Assembly: GCA_017383665.1 (NCBI GenBank)
Contig: JAFNWA010000105.1
Location: 1-7,836 of the forward strand
Direction: 5' to 3'
Source of the DNA: Bacteroidaceae bacterium
GTDB lineage: Bacteria; Bacteroidota; Bacteroidia; Bacteroidales; Bacteroidaceae
Length of the DNA stretch: 7,836 nt
This document shows, in pieces, positions 1-5,973 of this stretch. The notes beneath the pieces were generated by a model that worked only from the letters and a program-made list of their open reading frames with translations, was not told the DNA's origin and did not search any database. The position numbers and the translations under genes were made by a program. How positions within the stretch are numbered: position 1 is the stretch's first letter; each line of letters starts with the position of its first letter.

Positions 1-240
1 ATCCTCGATGGCTCAATCGATACAGCTCCTACAAAGACCATCCCACACTTCGACTTTGTTGTTCCAACAGAGTTGCCAGGTGTTGACCCTGCAATCCTCG
101 ACCCACGCGACACATATGCTGACGCAGCTCAGTGGGAGGAGAAGGCACTTGATTTGGCTGGCCGTTTCATCAAGAACTTCACCAAGTACACAGGCAATGA
201 GGCTGGTAAGGCTCTCGTTGCTGCAGGTCCAAAGCTCTAA
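1..240 (+). CDS. pckA: phosphoenolpyruvate carboxykinase (ATP), C-terminal 79 residues (5' partial)
   Basis: The frame is open from base 1 to a TAA at 238-240. It reads as the C-terminal end of ATP-dependent PEP carboxykinase, which converts oxaloacetate plus ATP to PEP, CO2 and ADP in the cytoplasm. Recognisable blocks are the stretch containing PTELPGVDPAILDPRDTY and the terminal AGKALVAAGPKL, which closely match the E. coli enzyme's tail. The catalytic P-loop and metal-binding residues lie upstream of the window and cannot be checked. Codon choice (GCT, GGT, GTT, AAG, CCA) looks more biased than in the genes that follow, which suggests high expression. A strong hairpin terminator follows within 25 bases, so this is the end of a transcription unit. 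Identification rests on recalled family sequence, but the match is long and specific. Confidence 0.95.
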   Translation: MLDGSIDTAPTKTIPHFDFVVPTELPGVDPAILDPRDTYADAAQWEEKALDLAGRFIKNFTKYTGNEAGKALVAAGPKL

Positions 241-262
241 TAAACGCTTAAACCTAAATACG

Positions 263-294
263 GCGTCTGCTCCTTACGGGGCAGACGCTTTTTT
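263..294 (+). terminator. intrinsic terminator of pckA
   Basis: GCGTCTGCTCC (263-273) pairs with GGGGCAGACGC (278-288) to give an 11-bp stem with one G-T wobble and a TTAC tetraloop. Six T residues follow at 289-294. It begins 22 bases after the pckA stop codon and separates that gene from the next one. Confidence 0.93.
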
Positions 295-351
295 GTTCAC
301 ATACCCACTAAAAACCTTTTAACCTTGCCTACAAGTCATTAACGCACGAAA

Positions 352-383
352 TTTGCGAAATTCGGAATAAAATAGTATTTTTA
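352..383 (+). promoter_or_regulatory. putative Bacteroidetes-type promoter for the GNAT/YghO-like gene
   Basis: TTTG at 352-355 could be the -33 element. TATTTTTA at 376-383 fits TAnnTTTG except for its last base. The spacer is 20 bases, within the usual range for this phylum's primary sigma factor. Transcription would begin near 389-391, giving a leader of about 20 bases before the ATG at 409. The surrounding DNA is AT-rich, so a chance match is possible. Confidence 0.45.
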
Positions 384-408
384 CACGATATTAAGCATTT
401 TACGGAAA

Positions 409-1551
409 ATGGCTGTAGAAATAGTAAAAGTCACCACAAAAAAGCAGCTGAAACAATTCATCCGTTTCAACTATGAGCTATACAAAGGCAACCCCTATTT
501 TGTACCCGAACTGTTCGAAGACACAATGGGCACACTGCGCAAGGACCGCAACGCCGCGTTCGAGTTTTGCGACGCCGACTATTTCCTTGCATACCGCGAT
601 GGCAAGATTGTAGGCCGCATTGCAGCCATCATTAACCCACGCGCGAACGAGAAATGGGGCTGCAAGGCAGCACGCTTCGGCTGGGTCGATTTCATTGATG
701 ACAACGAAGTTGTCGATGCACTATTTGCAACCGCCGAGGCATGGGCGCGCGAGCGCGGCATGACCGAGATACAGGGACCCTTAGGCTTCACAGACTTTGA
801 CCCCGAGGGAATGCTCATCGAAGGCTTCGACCGCATGAGCACAATGGCCACCATATACAACCACCCCTACTACCCCAAACACCTTGAGCGTCTGGGATAT
901 GTAAAGGATGTCGATTGGGTTGAATTCCTCTTCACGGTACCCGACAAAAAGTGGGAGAAAGCCGAGCGTGTGGCAGCCATCGTAGAGCGCAAGTTCGGGT
1001 TGCATGTAGTGAAAGCAAAGTCATGTTCCGAGATAGCGAAACGCTATGGCGACGCCATCTTCGACCTTTGCAACGAGAGCTATTCCGGGCTTTACGGATT
1101 CTCTCCGCTCACTCCAAAGCAGATAAAGCAGTTCGTGAAGATGTACCTTCCGTTTGCCGATAAAAGACTGCTCTGCCTTGTCGTTGACAAAGACGACAAC
1201 CTTGTGGCACTTGGAATAAGTTTATTCTCGCTCTCCGATGCGCTGCGCAAGGCCAAGGGACGCATGTTCCCCTTCGGTTGGTGGCACATGCTGAAAGCCC
1301 TTTTCATCAAGCAGCCCAAACAGCTCGACTTCCTGCTCGCGGCCGTCAAGCCCGAATACCAGAGCAAGGGAGCCTTTGCATTGGTATTCAATGAGCTCAT
1401 AGGACACTACATAGAGATGGGCATTAAGCACATAGAGAGCAACCCCGAACTCGAGCACAACAAAGACATGCAGAACCTGTGGGCCGACTTTGAGAAAGAA
1501 CAGCACAAACGCCGCCGCGCGTTCAAAAAGGAACTGAAAACTGAAAACTGA
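409..1551 (+). CDS. GNAT-fold protein, YghO-like family (function unknown)
   Basis: This 380-residue soluble protein has no signal peptide or membrane segment. It resembles the large, poorly studied YghO-like group of GNAT-type proteins that are common in Bacteroidetes. Visible blocks are an N-terminal GNAT-like strand pair (about 57-79, with DGKIVGRIAAI), a conserved-looking GPLGFTDFDPEGMLIEGFD stretch (123-141), the YNHPYYPKHLERLGY block (150-164), and a C-terminal acetyl-CoA-binding-like segment around 314-345. In that last segment YQSKGA (317-322) stands where GNAT motif A has Q/RxxGxG/A. The donor and acceptor are unknown, and acetyltransferase activity is inferred from fold only. The ATG at 409 follows a plausible promoter and a short leader. 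The last residues (LKTEN) come from a small CTGAAAA tandem repeat, and the TGA stop touches a dispersed repeat. The gene lies between two gaps and appears monocistronic. Confidence 0.8.
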   Translation: MAVEIVKVTTKKQLKQFIRFNYELYKGNPYFVPELFEDTMGTLRKDRNAAFEFCDADYFLAYRDGKIVGRIAAIINPRANEKWGCKAARFGWVDFIDDNEVVDALFATAEAWARERGMTEIQGPLGFTDFDPEGMLIEGFDRMSTMATIYNHPYYPKHLERLGYVKDVDWVEFLFTVPDKKWEKAERVAAIVERKFGLHVVKAKSCSEIAKRYGDAIFDLCNESYSGLYGFSPLTPKQIKQFVKMYLPFADKRLLCLVVDKDDNLVALGISLFSLSDALRKAKGRMFPFGWWHMLKALFIKQPKQLDFLLAAVKPEYQSKGAFALVFNELIGHYIEMGIKHIESNPELEHNKDMQNLWADFEKEQHKRRRAFKKELKTEN

Positions 1552-1641
1552 AAGCCGCGAGTAAGCGAGAGCAGAGAAAAACTTGTTTTTGCTATGCCGA
1601 GCAGGAGCAGGTTCAATCACACAAAGTGTGATTAAAGGTGA
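1551..1641 (+). repeat. dispersed intergenic repeat, element A, copy 1
   Basis: About 91 bases match 7206-7299 at roughly 80% identity by eye, in the same orientation. Shared blocks include AGTAAGCGAG, TGCCGAGC and GTTCAA. It can form two hairpins. In the first, 1571-1582 pairs with 1585-1597 across a TT loop with one mismatch and one bulge. In the second, AATCACAC (1615-1622) pairs perfectly with GTGTGATT (1626-1633) across an AAA loop. Neither hairpin is followed by a T-run, so it is unlikely to be a simple terminator. The element starts at the last base of the preceding gene's stop codon. Confidence 0.8.
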
Positions 1642-1680
1642 AATCTCGTGCAAGCGAGTAAGTGAAAGTTTTCCGCTTCA

Positions 1681-1733
1681 AAATGCCTTTTAGCCCTTTT
1701 GGCCTCTTTCGCCCTTTTAGGCCTTTATTAAAA
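1681..1733 (+). repeat. pyrimidine-rich GCC(C)TTTT repeat, element B, copy 1
   Basis: Five imperfect units of the form GCC(C)TTTTNG begin at 1685, 1693, 1702, 1711 and 1721, a period of 8-10 bases. The block then runs into TTATTAAAA. The same block with nearly the same unit spacing recurs at 7440-7490, and an inverted partial copy lies at 7300-7328. It sits directly upstream of parE and overlaps the likely parE promoter region. Confidence 0.75.
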
Positions 1734-1736
1734 TTG
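1707..1736 (+). promoter_or_regulatory. putative parE promoter
   Basis: TAAAATTG at 1729-1736 matches TAnnTTTG with one change and ends 22 bases before the parE ATG. A weak -33 match is TTTC at 1707-1710, 18 bases upstream. Support comes from the next promoter-like leader in the window: TTGAAATAAAAACA occurs here (1734-1747) and again at 4265-4278 at almost the same distance from the protease start codon. The -33 assignment is weak. Confidence 0.4.
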
Positions 1737-1757
1737 AAATAAAAACAATTACAAGAT

Positions 1758-3722
1758 ATGTCCGACAACAAAGATTTGGAATTCAACGAAAATCAGGTGC
1801 TGGTTGAAGCAGCCGCATACACCGATGACTCCATACGCCATTTGAGTGACATCGAGCATTTGCGTACCCGCCCCGGTATGTACATTGGTAAACTGGGCGA
1901 CGGTTCACAGAGCGACGACGGTATATATGTACTGCTCAAGGAGGTAGTCGATAATTGTATCGACGAGTTCAAGATGGGTTTTGGAAAACGCATTGAAATA
2001 GACATCATAGAGAACCACTCTGTTGTTGTACGCGACTATGGCCGAGGCATTCCGCAGGGAATGATGATTCAAGCTGTGAGCAAGCTGAACACCGGTGCGA
2101 AGTACGACGACAAGGTTTTCAAGAAATCTGTAGGTTTGAACGGTGTGGGTCTCAAGGCAGTGAACGCCTTGAGTACACATTTTGAAGTGCGCAGTTACCG
2201 CGACGGTGTTGTGCGCAGTGCAAAGTTCGAGAAGGGCATCCTTGTGAGCGACGCCACAGAGAAGACCAACGACGAGAACGGCACATACATATCGTTCACC
2301 CCCGACAATACACTGTTCCGCAATTACGAGTACCGCGATTCGTACATAGAGACTCTGTTGCGCAACTACACCTACCTGAATACCGGTCTTGCAATCCTGT
2401 TCAACGGCAAGCGCATTCTCTCACGCAATGGTCTTGTTGACCTGCTCAGCGACCGCATGACAGCCGATGCGCTATATCCCATCATACACCTTAAAGGAGC
2501 CGATATTGAGATAGCCTTTACACACGCCCATCAGTATGGCGAGGAATACTACTCCTTTGTCAACGGACAGCACACCTCGCAGGGCGGTACGCACCAGAGC
2601 GCATTCAAGGAGCTTGTTGCGCTTACCATACACGACTTCTTCTCGGCAAAGAATTTTGACTATTGCGATATCCGCAACGGTATTGTCGCAGCAATAGCAG
2701 TAAACATACAGGAACCCGTGTTCGAGAGCCAGACAAAGACAAAACTTGGTTCTACCACCATAGCCCCCGACCCGGGCAGCATGAGCGTGAAGAAATTCAT
2801 TAGCGACTTTGTAAAGGAGGAGCTCGACAACTTCCTGCACAAGAACCCCGAGATAAGCGATGTAATCCTGTCAAAGATTACCGCATCGGAGAAGGAGCGC
2901 AAGGAGCTTGCCGGCCTCACCAAGCAGGTGCGCGAGAAGGCCAAGAAGGTAAACCTTCACAACCGCAAGCTGCGCGACTGCCGCATACACTACAACGACA
3001 CCAAGGGCGACCGCATCGACGAGAGCTGCATCTTCATCACCGAGGGTGACTCGGCCAGCGGTTCAATCACCAAGAGCCGCGACGCCAACACCCAAGCCGT
3101 GTTCAGCCTGCGTGGCAAGCCGCTCAACTGCTATGGTCTAAGCCGCGCTGTTGTCTATCAGAACGAGGAGTTCAACCTGCTGCAGGCAGCCCTGAACATT
3201 GAAGATGGTCTTGAAGGATTGCGATACAACAAGGTAATCGTAGCCACCGATGCCGATGTCGATGGAATGCACATCCGCCTGCTCATGATAACATTCTTCC
3301 TGCAGTTCTTCCCCGAGCTCATAAAGAAAGGCCATGTTTATATCCTGCAGACACCGCTGTTCCGCGTGCGCAACAAGCGCAAACAGCCGCGTGGCAAGAA
3401 GAACACCGAGGAGCGCAAGGAGCAGAAAGGCGACTTTGAGACCATATACTGCTACAGCGACGAGGAGCGCATTGCAGCCATTGAAAAGCTCTCGCCCAAC
3501 CCCGAAATCACACGATTCAAGGGACTCGGTGAGATTTCGCCCGATGAGTTCCGCAACTTCATAGGCCCCGATATGCGCCTGGAGCGCGTTGAACTGCACA
3601 AGGACGACAAGGTCGAGGACCTGCTCGCATATTACATGGGCAAGAACACAATGGAACGCCAGAACTTCATCATCGACAACCTTGTTGTTGAAGAGGACAA
3701 GGCAAACGAAGAGAATAAGTAA
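1758..3722 (+). CDS. parE: DNA topoisomerase IV subunit B (ATPase/TOPRIM subunit)
   Basis: This 654-residue type IIA topoisomerase B subunit pairs with ParC to decatenate replicated chromosomes and relax supercoils using ATP. The GHKL ATPase domain shows KEVVDN with general base E62 and Mg-binding N66, RDYGRGIP with D93 (92-99), and the GLNGVGLKAVNALS lid region (127-140). The transducer domain has NGQHTSQGGTH (269-279). The TOPRIM domain has EGDSA (429-433) and DADVDG (498-503) as metal ligands, and RFKGLGE follows at 586-592. ParE rather than GyrB is favoured by the start YTDDSIRHLSDIEHLRTRPG, by the compact length, and by the coaD and protease genes that I recall following parE in Bacteroidales. 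All catalytic residues are intact. parC is not in the window. The ATG at 1758 lies just before the expected N-terminus. The upstream gap contains repeats. Confidence 0.95.
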   Translation: MSDNKDLEFNENQVLVEAAAYTDDSIRHLSDIEHLRTRPGMYIGKLGDGSQSDDGIYVLLKEVVDNCIDEFKMGFGKRIEIDIIENHSVVVRDYGRGIPQGMMIQAVSKLNTGAKYDDKVFKKSVGLNGVGLKAVNALSTHFEVRSYRDGVVRSAKFEKGILVSDATEKTNDENGTYISFTPDNTLFRNYEYRDSYIETLLRNYTYLNTGLAILFNGKRILSRNGLVDLLSDRMTADALYPIIHLKGADIEIAFTHAHQYGEEYYSFVNGQHTSQGGTHQSAFKELVALTIHDFFSAKNFDYCDIRNGIVAAIAVNIQEPVFESQTKTKLGSTTIAPDPGSMSVKKFISDFVKEELDNFLHKNPEISDVILSKITASEKERKELAGLTKQVREKAKKVNLHNRKLRDCRIHYNDTKGDRIDESCIFITEGDSASGSITKSRDANTQAVFSLRGKPLNCYGLSRAVVYQNEEFNLLQAALNIEDGLEGLRYNKVIVATDADVDGMHIRLLMITFFLQFFPELIKKGHVYILQTPLFRVRNKRKQPRGKKNTEERKEQKGDFETIYCYSDEERIAAIEKLSPNPEITRFKGLGEISPDEFRNFIGPDMRLERVELHKDDKVEDLLAYYMGKNTMERQNFIIDNLVVEEDKANEENK

Positions 3723-3723
3723 T

Positions 3724-4164
3724 ATGGCGCACACAGCACTTTTTGCAGGGTCGTTCGACCCATATACCATAGGGCACCACTCGCTTGTAGAGCGTGCCTT
3801 GCAGATGTTCGACAAAGTCATCATCGCCGTTGGCTGCAACAGCGAGAAAGGCAGCAGCATGACAGCCGACGAGCGTGTGGCAGCCATTGCCGCGCACTAC
3901 CAAGACAACGACCGCGTAGAGGTGCGCGCCTACAACGGACTTACGATGGACTTCGCACGCGAAGTGGGTGCAACAGTACTGCTCCGCGGCGTACGCAACA
4001 TCAAGGACTTTGAGTATGAGCGCGAACTTGCCGATGTCAACAAGCAGATTGGCGGCATAGACACCGTTCTTCTCGTGAGTGAACCCGGCTATTCATCGGT
4101 GAGCAGCAGCGTGGTGCGCGAACTCATGCGTTACGGCAAGGATGTGAGCGAATTGTTGCCGTAA
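3724..4164 (+). CDS. coaD: phosphopantetheine adenylyltransferase (PPAT)
   Basis: This 146-residue nucleotidyltransferase makes dephospho-CoA from 4'-phosphopantetheine and ATP, the penultimate step of CoA synthesis in the cytoplasm. Visible motifs are GSFDPYTIGH (9-18) with the TxGH signature at T15-H18 for ATP, the RGVR segment (88-91) with DFEYE following (95-99), and YSSVSSS (123-129) in place of the family's (W/Y)SxxSSS. The open frame extends upstream inside parE, but family similarity begins at the ATG at 3724, one base after the parE TAA, so that start is chosen. The one-base gap implies co-transcription and probably translational coupling, since no separate ribosome site is visible. 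The C-terminus is about ten residues shorter than E. coli CoaD, which appears normal for this phylum. No functional link with parE is implied by the pairing. Confidence 0.95.
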   Translation: MAHTALFAGSFDPYTIGHHSLVERALQMFDKVIIAVGCNSEKGSSMTADERVAAIAAHYQDNDRVEVRAYNGLTMDFAREVGATVLLRGVRNIKDFEYERELADVNKQIGGIDTVLLVSEPGYSSVSSSVVRELMRYGKDVSELLP

Positions 4165-4177
4165 TACAGTCCGCGCT

Positions 4178-4249
4178 TTGTCATTCTGACGACAGGAAGA
4201 ATCTCTGAAGCGTGATTGTAGAGATACTTCACTTTGTTCAGCATGGCAA
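4178..4249 (+). repeat. REP-like imperfect palindrome after coaD
   Basis: The left arm (4178-4206) begins TTGTCATTCTGA and ends GAAGAATCTCT. The right arm (4220-4249) begins AGAGATACTTC and ends TTCAGCATGGCAA. The arms are imperfect reverse complements around a 13-base loop. The pattern resembles a palindromic GTCATTCTGA...GAAGAATCTC family that I recall as dispersed in Bacteroidetes genomes. No T-run follows, so termination is unlikely. It occupies more than half of the coaD-protease gap. Confidence 0.75.
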
Positions 4250-4267
4250 TAAAACGAAAACTATTTG
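4237..4267 (+). promoter_or_regulatory. weak putative promoter for the S41 protease
   Basis: ACTATTTG at 4260-4267 keeps the TTTG half of TAnnTTTG and ends 23 bases before the ATG at 4290. A TTC at 4237-4239, 20 bases upstream, is a poor -33 match and lies inside the palindrome. The main support is the 14-base sequence TTGAAATAAAAACA (4265-4278), shared with the parE leader at the same distance from the start codon. Read-through from coaD is also possible, because no terminator is visible. Confidence 0.3.
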
Positions 4268-4289
4268 AAATAAAAACATTTCCAAGTAT

Positions 4290-5876
4290 ATGAAAAAACT
4301 CTTTTTGATTATAACCACACTGTTCCTGTCAATAACAGCACAGGCACAGCAGATGCCCGAACATATCATCAAACTCATGTACGCCGGCAACATCATCGAC
4401 AATTTCTATGTAGATGATGCCGACAACAACAAGATAACCGAAGAGGGCATAAAAGCCATGCTCAAGACATTAGACCCCCACTCCACATACACCGACCCCA
4501 AGGAGACAAAGGCACTCCTGGAGCAGATGGAAGGCAGTTTCGGTGGCATTGGCATACAGTTCAACATCATCTCGGACACGCTTTATGTAATACAGACCAC
4601 CCTCAACGGCCCGGCCGAGCGCGCAGGCCTTCTCCCCGGCGACAAGATTGTCACAGTCAACGACACCGTCATTGCCGGCGTAAAGAAGGAGCGCAGCGAG
4701 ATTATGACCTGCCTGCGCGGAGAGAAAGGCACAACAGTGAATATTGAGGTTGTGCGCCGTGGTGTTGACCGCAAGATACCGTTCACACTTGTACGCGACA
4801 ACATAAGCACAGAGACCGTCGATGCCGCATACATGATTGACAAACGCAACGGCTACATACGCATCACCTCGTTCGGTGCAAAGACACACGAGGAGTTCGT
4901 GACCAAGCTCGACTCACTGAAGAAACGGGGCATGAAGAACCTTATCCTTGACCTCAGCGGCAACGGTGGCGGTTACCTGACATCGGCAGTAGAGATTGTA
5001 GGAGAGTTCATAGACAAGGAGAGCCTTGTTGTTTATACCGAGGGCAAGAAGAACCCACGCAGCGACTACCGCGCATACAGCGAGGGCAAGTTCCGCAAGG
5101 GCAACCTTGTAGTCATTGTCGATGAAACATCGGCATCGGCATCGGAGATTCTTGCCGGCGCCGTACAGGACTGGGACCGTGGCATCATCGTAGGCCGCCG
5201 CACATTCGGCAAAGGCCTTGTACAGCGCCCCTTCCAGTTGCCCGACGGCTCAATGATACGCCTCACCGTCGCACGCTACTACACACCTACCGGACGCTGC
5301 ATACAAAAGCCATACGGTGGCGACTCTGTTAGATATGAGGACGACCTGCTCAACCGCTATAACCGTGGAGAGATGACAAGCGCCGACAGCATACACTTCC
5401 CCGACTCATTGAAGACATACACCCTGCGTCTCGAACGCCCCGTATATGGCGGTGGCGGCATCATGCCCGACTATTTTGTCCCCGTTGACACAATGAAATA
5501 TACCAAGTATCACCGCTCATTGGCAGCGAACGGAAGCATCATGCAGGCATCACTCCGCTACCTCGACGAGAACCGCGAGCGACTCACAACCCAATACCCC
5601 ACAATAGAGGATTTCGAGAAGAATTTCGAGGTTGACGACTCATTCATAGAGATACTCAAGCAACAGGGCATGAAGGACAATGTTAAGATCGAGGGTGGCG
5701 ACGAGGAGTTCGAGCGTTCACTCCCCGAACTCAAAATTCAGCTCAAGCAGCTCATCGCGCGCGACCTTTGGGACATGAGCCGGTTCATGTGGCTCTATAA
5801 CAAGAACAGCGACTCGTTCAAGAAAGCCTACGAATTGATACAGCAGAAGAAATTCGATAAATTGATGATAAAGTAA
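4290..5876 (+). CDS. exported carboxy-terminal processing protease, S41 family with PDZ domain
   Basis: This 528-residue serine protease belongs to the CtpA/Prc family, whose members cut proteins from the C-terminus in the periplasm or envelope. A signal peptide (1-19: KK, then a hydrophobic core, then AQA) suggests cleavage before Q20. There is no lipobox cysteine. A PDZ domain spans about 80-165, including GGIGIQ (85-90) and GPAERAGLLPGDKI (107-120). The S41 core has DLSGNGGG (221-228, where relatives usually have DLRxNxGG), then TSASASE (280-286) with predicted nucleophile S283, and FGKG (306-309) with predicted general base K308. The S-to-K spacing of 25 matches E. coli Prc. A helical C-terminal extension of about 120 residues (410-528) is typical of Bacteroidetes members. 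Substrates are unknown. The ATG at 4290 fits the signal peptide. A terminator follows directly. Confidence 0.93.
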   Translation: MKKLFLIITTLFLSITAQAQQMPEHIIKLMYAGNIIDNFYVDDADNNKITEEGIKAMLKTLDPHSTYTDPKETKALLEQMEGSFGGIGIQFNIISDTLYVIQTTLNGPAERAGLLPGDKIVTVNDTVIAGVKKERSEIMTCLRGEKGTTVNIEVVRRGVDRKIPFTLVRDNISTETVDAAYMIDKRNGYIRITSFGAKTHEEFVTKLDSLKKRGMKNLILDLSGNGGGYLTSAVEIVGEFIDKESLVVYTEGKKNPRSDYRAYSEGKFRKGNLVVIVDETSASASEILAGAVQDWDRGIIVGRRTFGKGLVQRPFQLPDGSMIRLTVARYYTPTGRCIQKPYGGDSVRYEDDLLNRYNRGEMTSADSIHFPDSLKTYTLRLERPVYGGGGIMPDYFVPVDTMKYTKYHRSLAANGSIMQASLRYLDENRERLTTQYPTIEDFEKNFEVDDSFIEILKQQGMKDNVKIEGGDEEFERSLPELKIQLKQLIARDLWDMSRFMWLYNKNSDSFKKAYELIQQKKFDKLMIK

Positions 5877-5882
5877 AGACGG

Positions 5883-5921
5883 AATCAGGAGCGACAAGAG
5901 TTGTTCCTGATTTTTGTTTTT
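5883..5921 (+). terminator. intrinsic terminator of the S41 protease gene
   Basis: AATCAGGA (5883-5890) pairs perfectly with TCCTGATT (5905-5912). An inner ACAA/TTGT stem closes a GAG loop, with a small GCG bulge between the two stems. A T-rich run continues to 5921 with one interrupting G. It starts six bases after the protease stop. The opposite strand has no T-run beside the stem, so it probably works for the plus strand only. Confidence 0.88.
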
Positions 5922-5973
5922 ATTACCTTTTGCAATGGGAGCGTACAATGGTTATTTCAAAAAAATACACCCA

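Noticed and set aside
8..322. 104-codon frame overlapping the 3' end of pckA
   Set aside because: It is a different frame within the well-supported pckA coding sequence, runs through the terminator, and its product is low-complexity Ser/Thr/Leu.
1571..1633. Element A hairpins as a terminator for the GNAT-like gene
   Set aside because: Neither stem is followed by a T-run, and copy 2 lies upstream of a minus-strand gene, so a terminator role does not fit both copies.
1222..1653. 143-codon minus-strand frame over the end of the GNAT-like gene
   Set aside because: It is antisense to a real gene and its first part is read from element A, so it is a by-product of the repeat.
1681..1757. Riboswitch or structured leader for parE
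   Set aside because: The sequence is a pyrimidine-rich tandem repeat with no long stems. The likely transcript leader is only about 15 bases.
3138..3887. 249-codon minus-strand frame antisense to parE/coaD
   Set aside because: It lies opposite two strongly supported genes, has no recognisable motif, and is explained by the codon bias of the plus strand.
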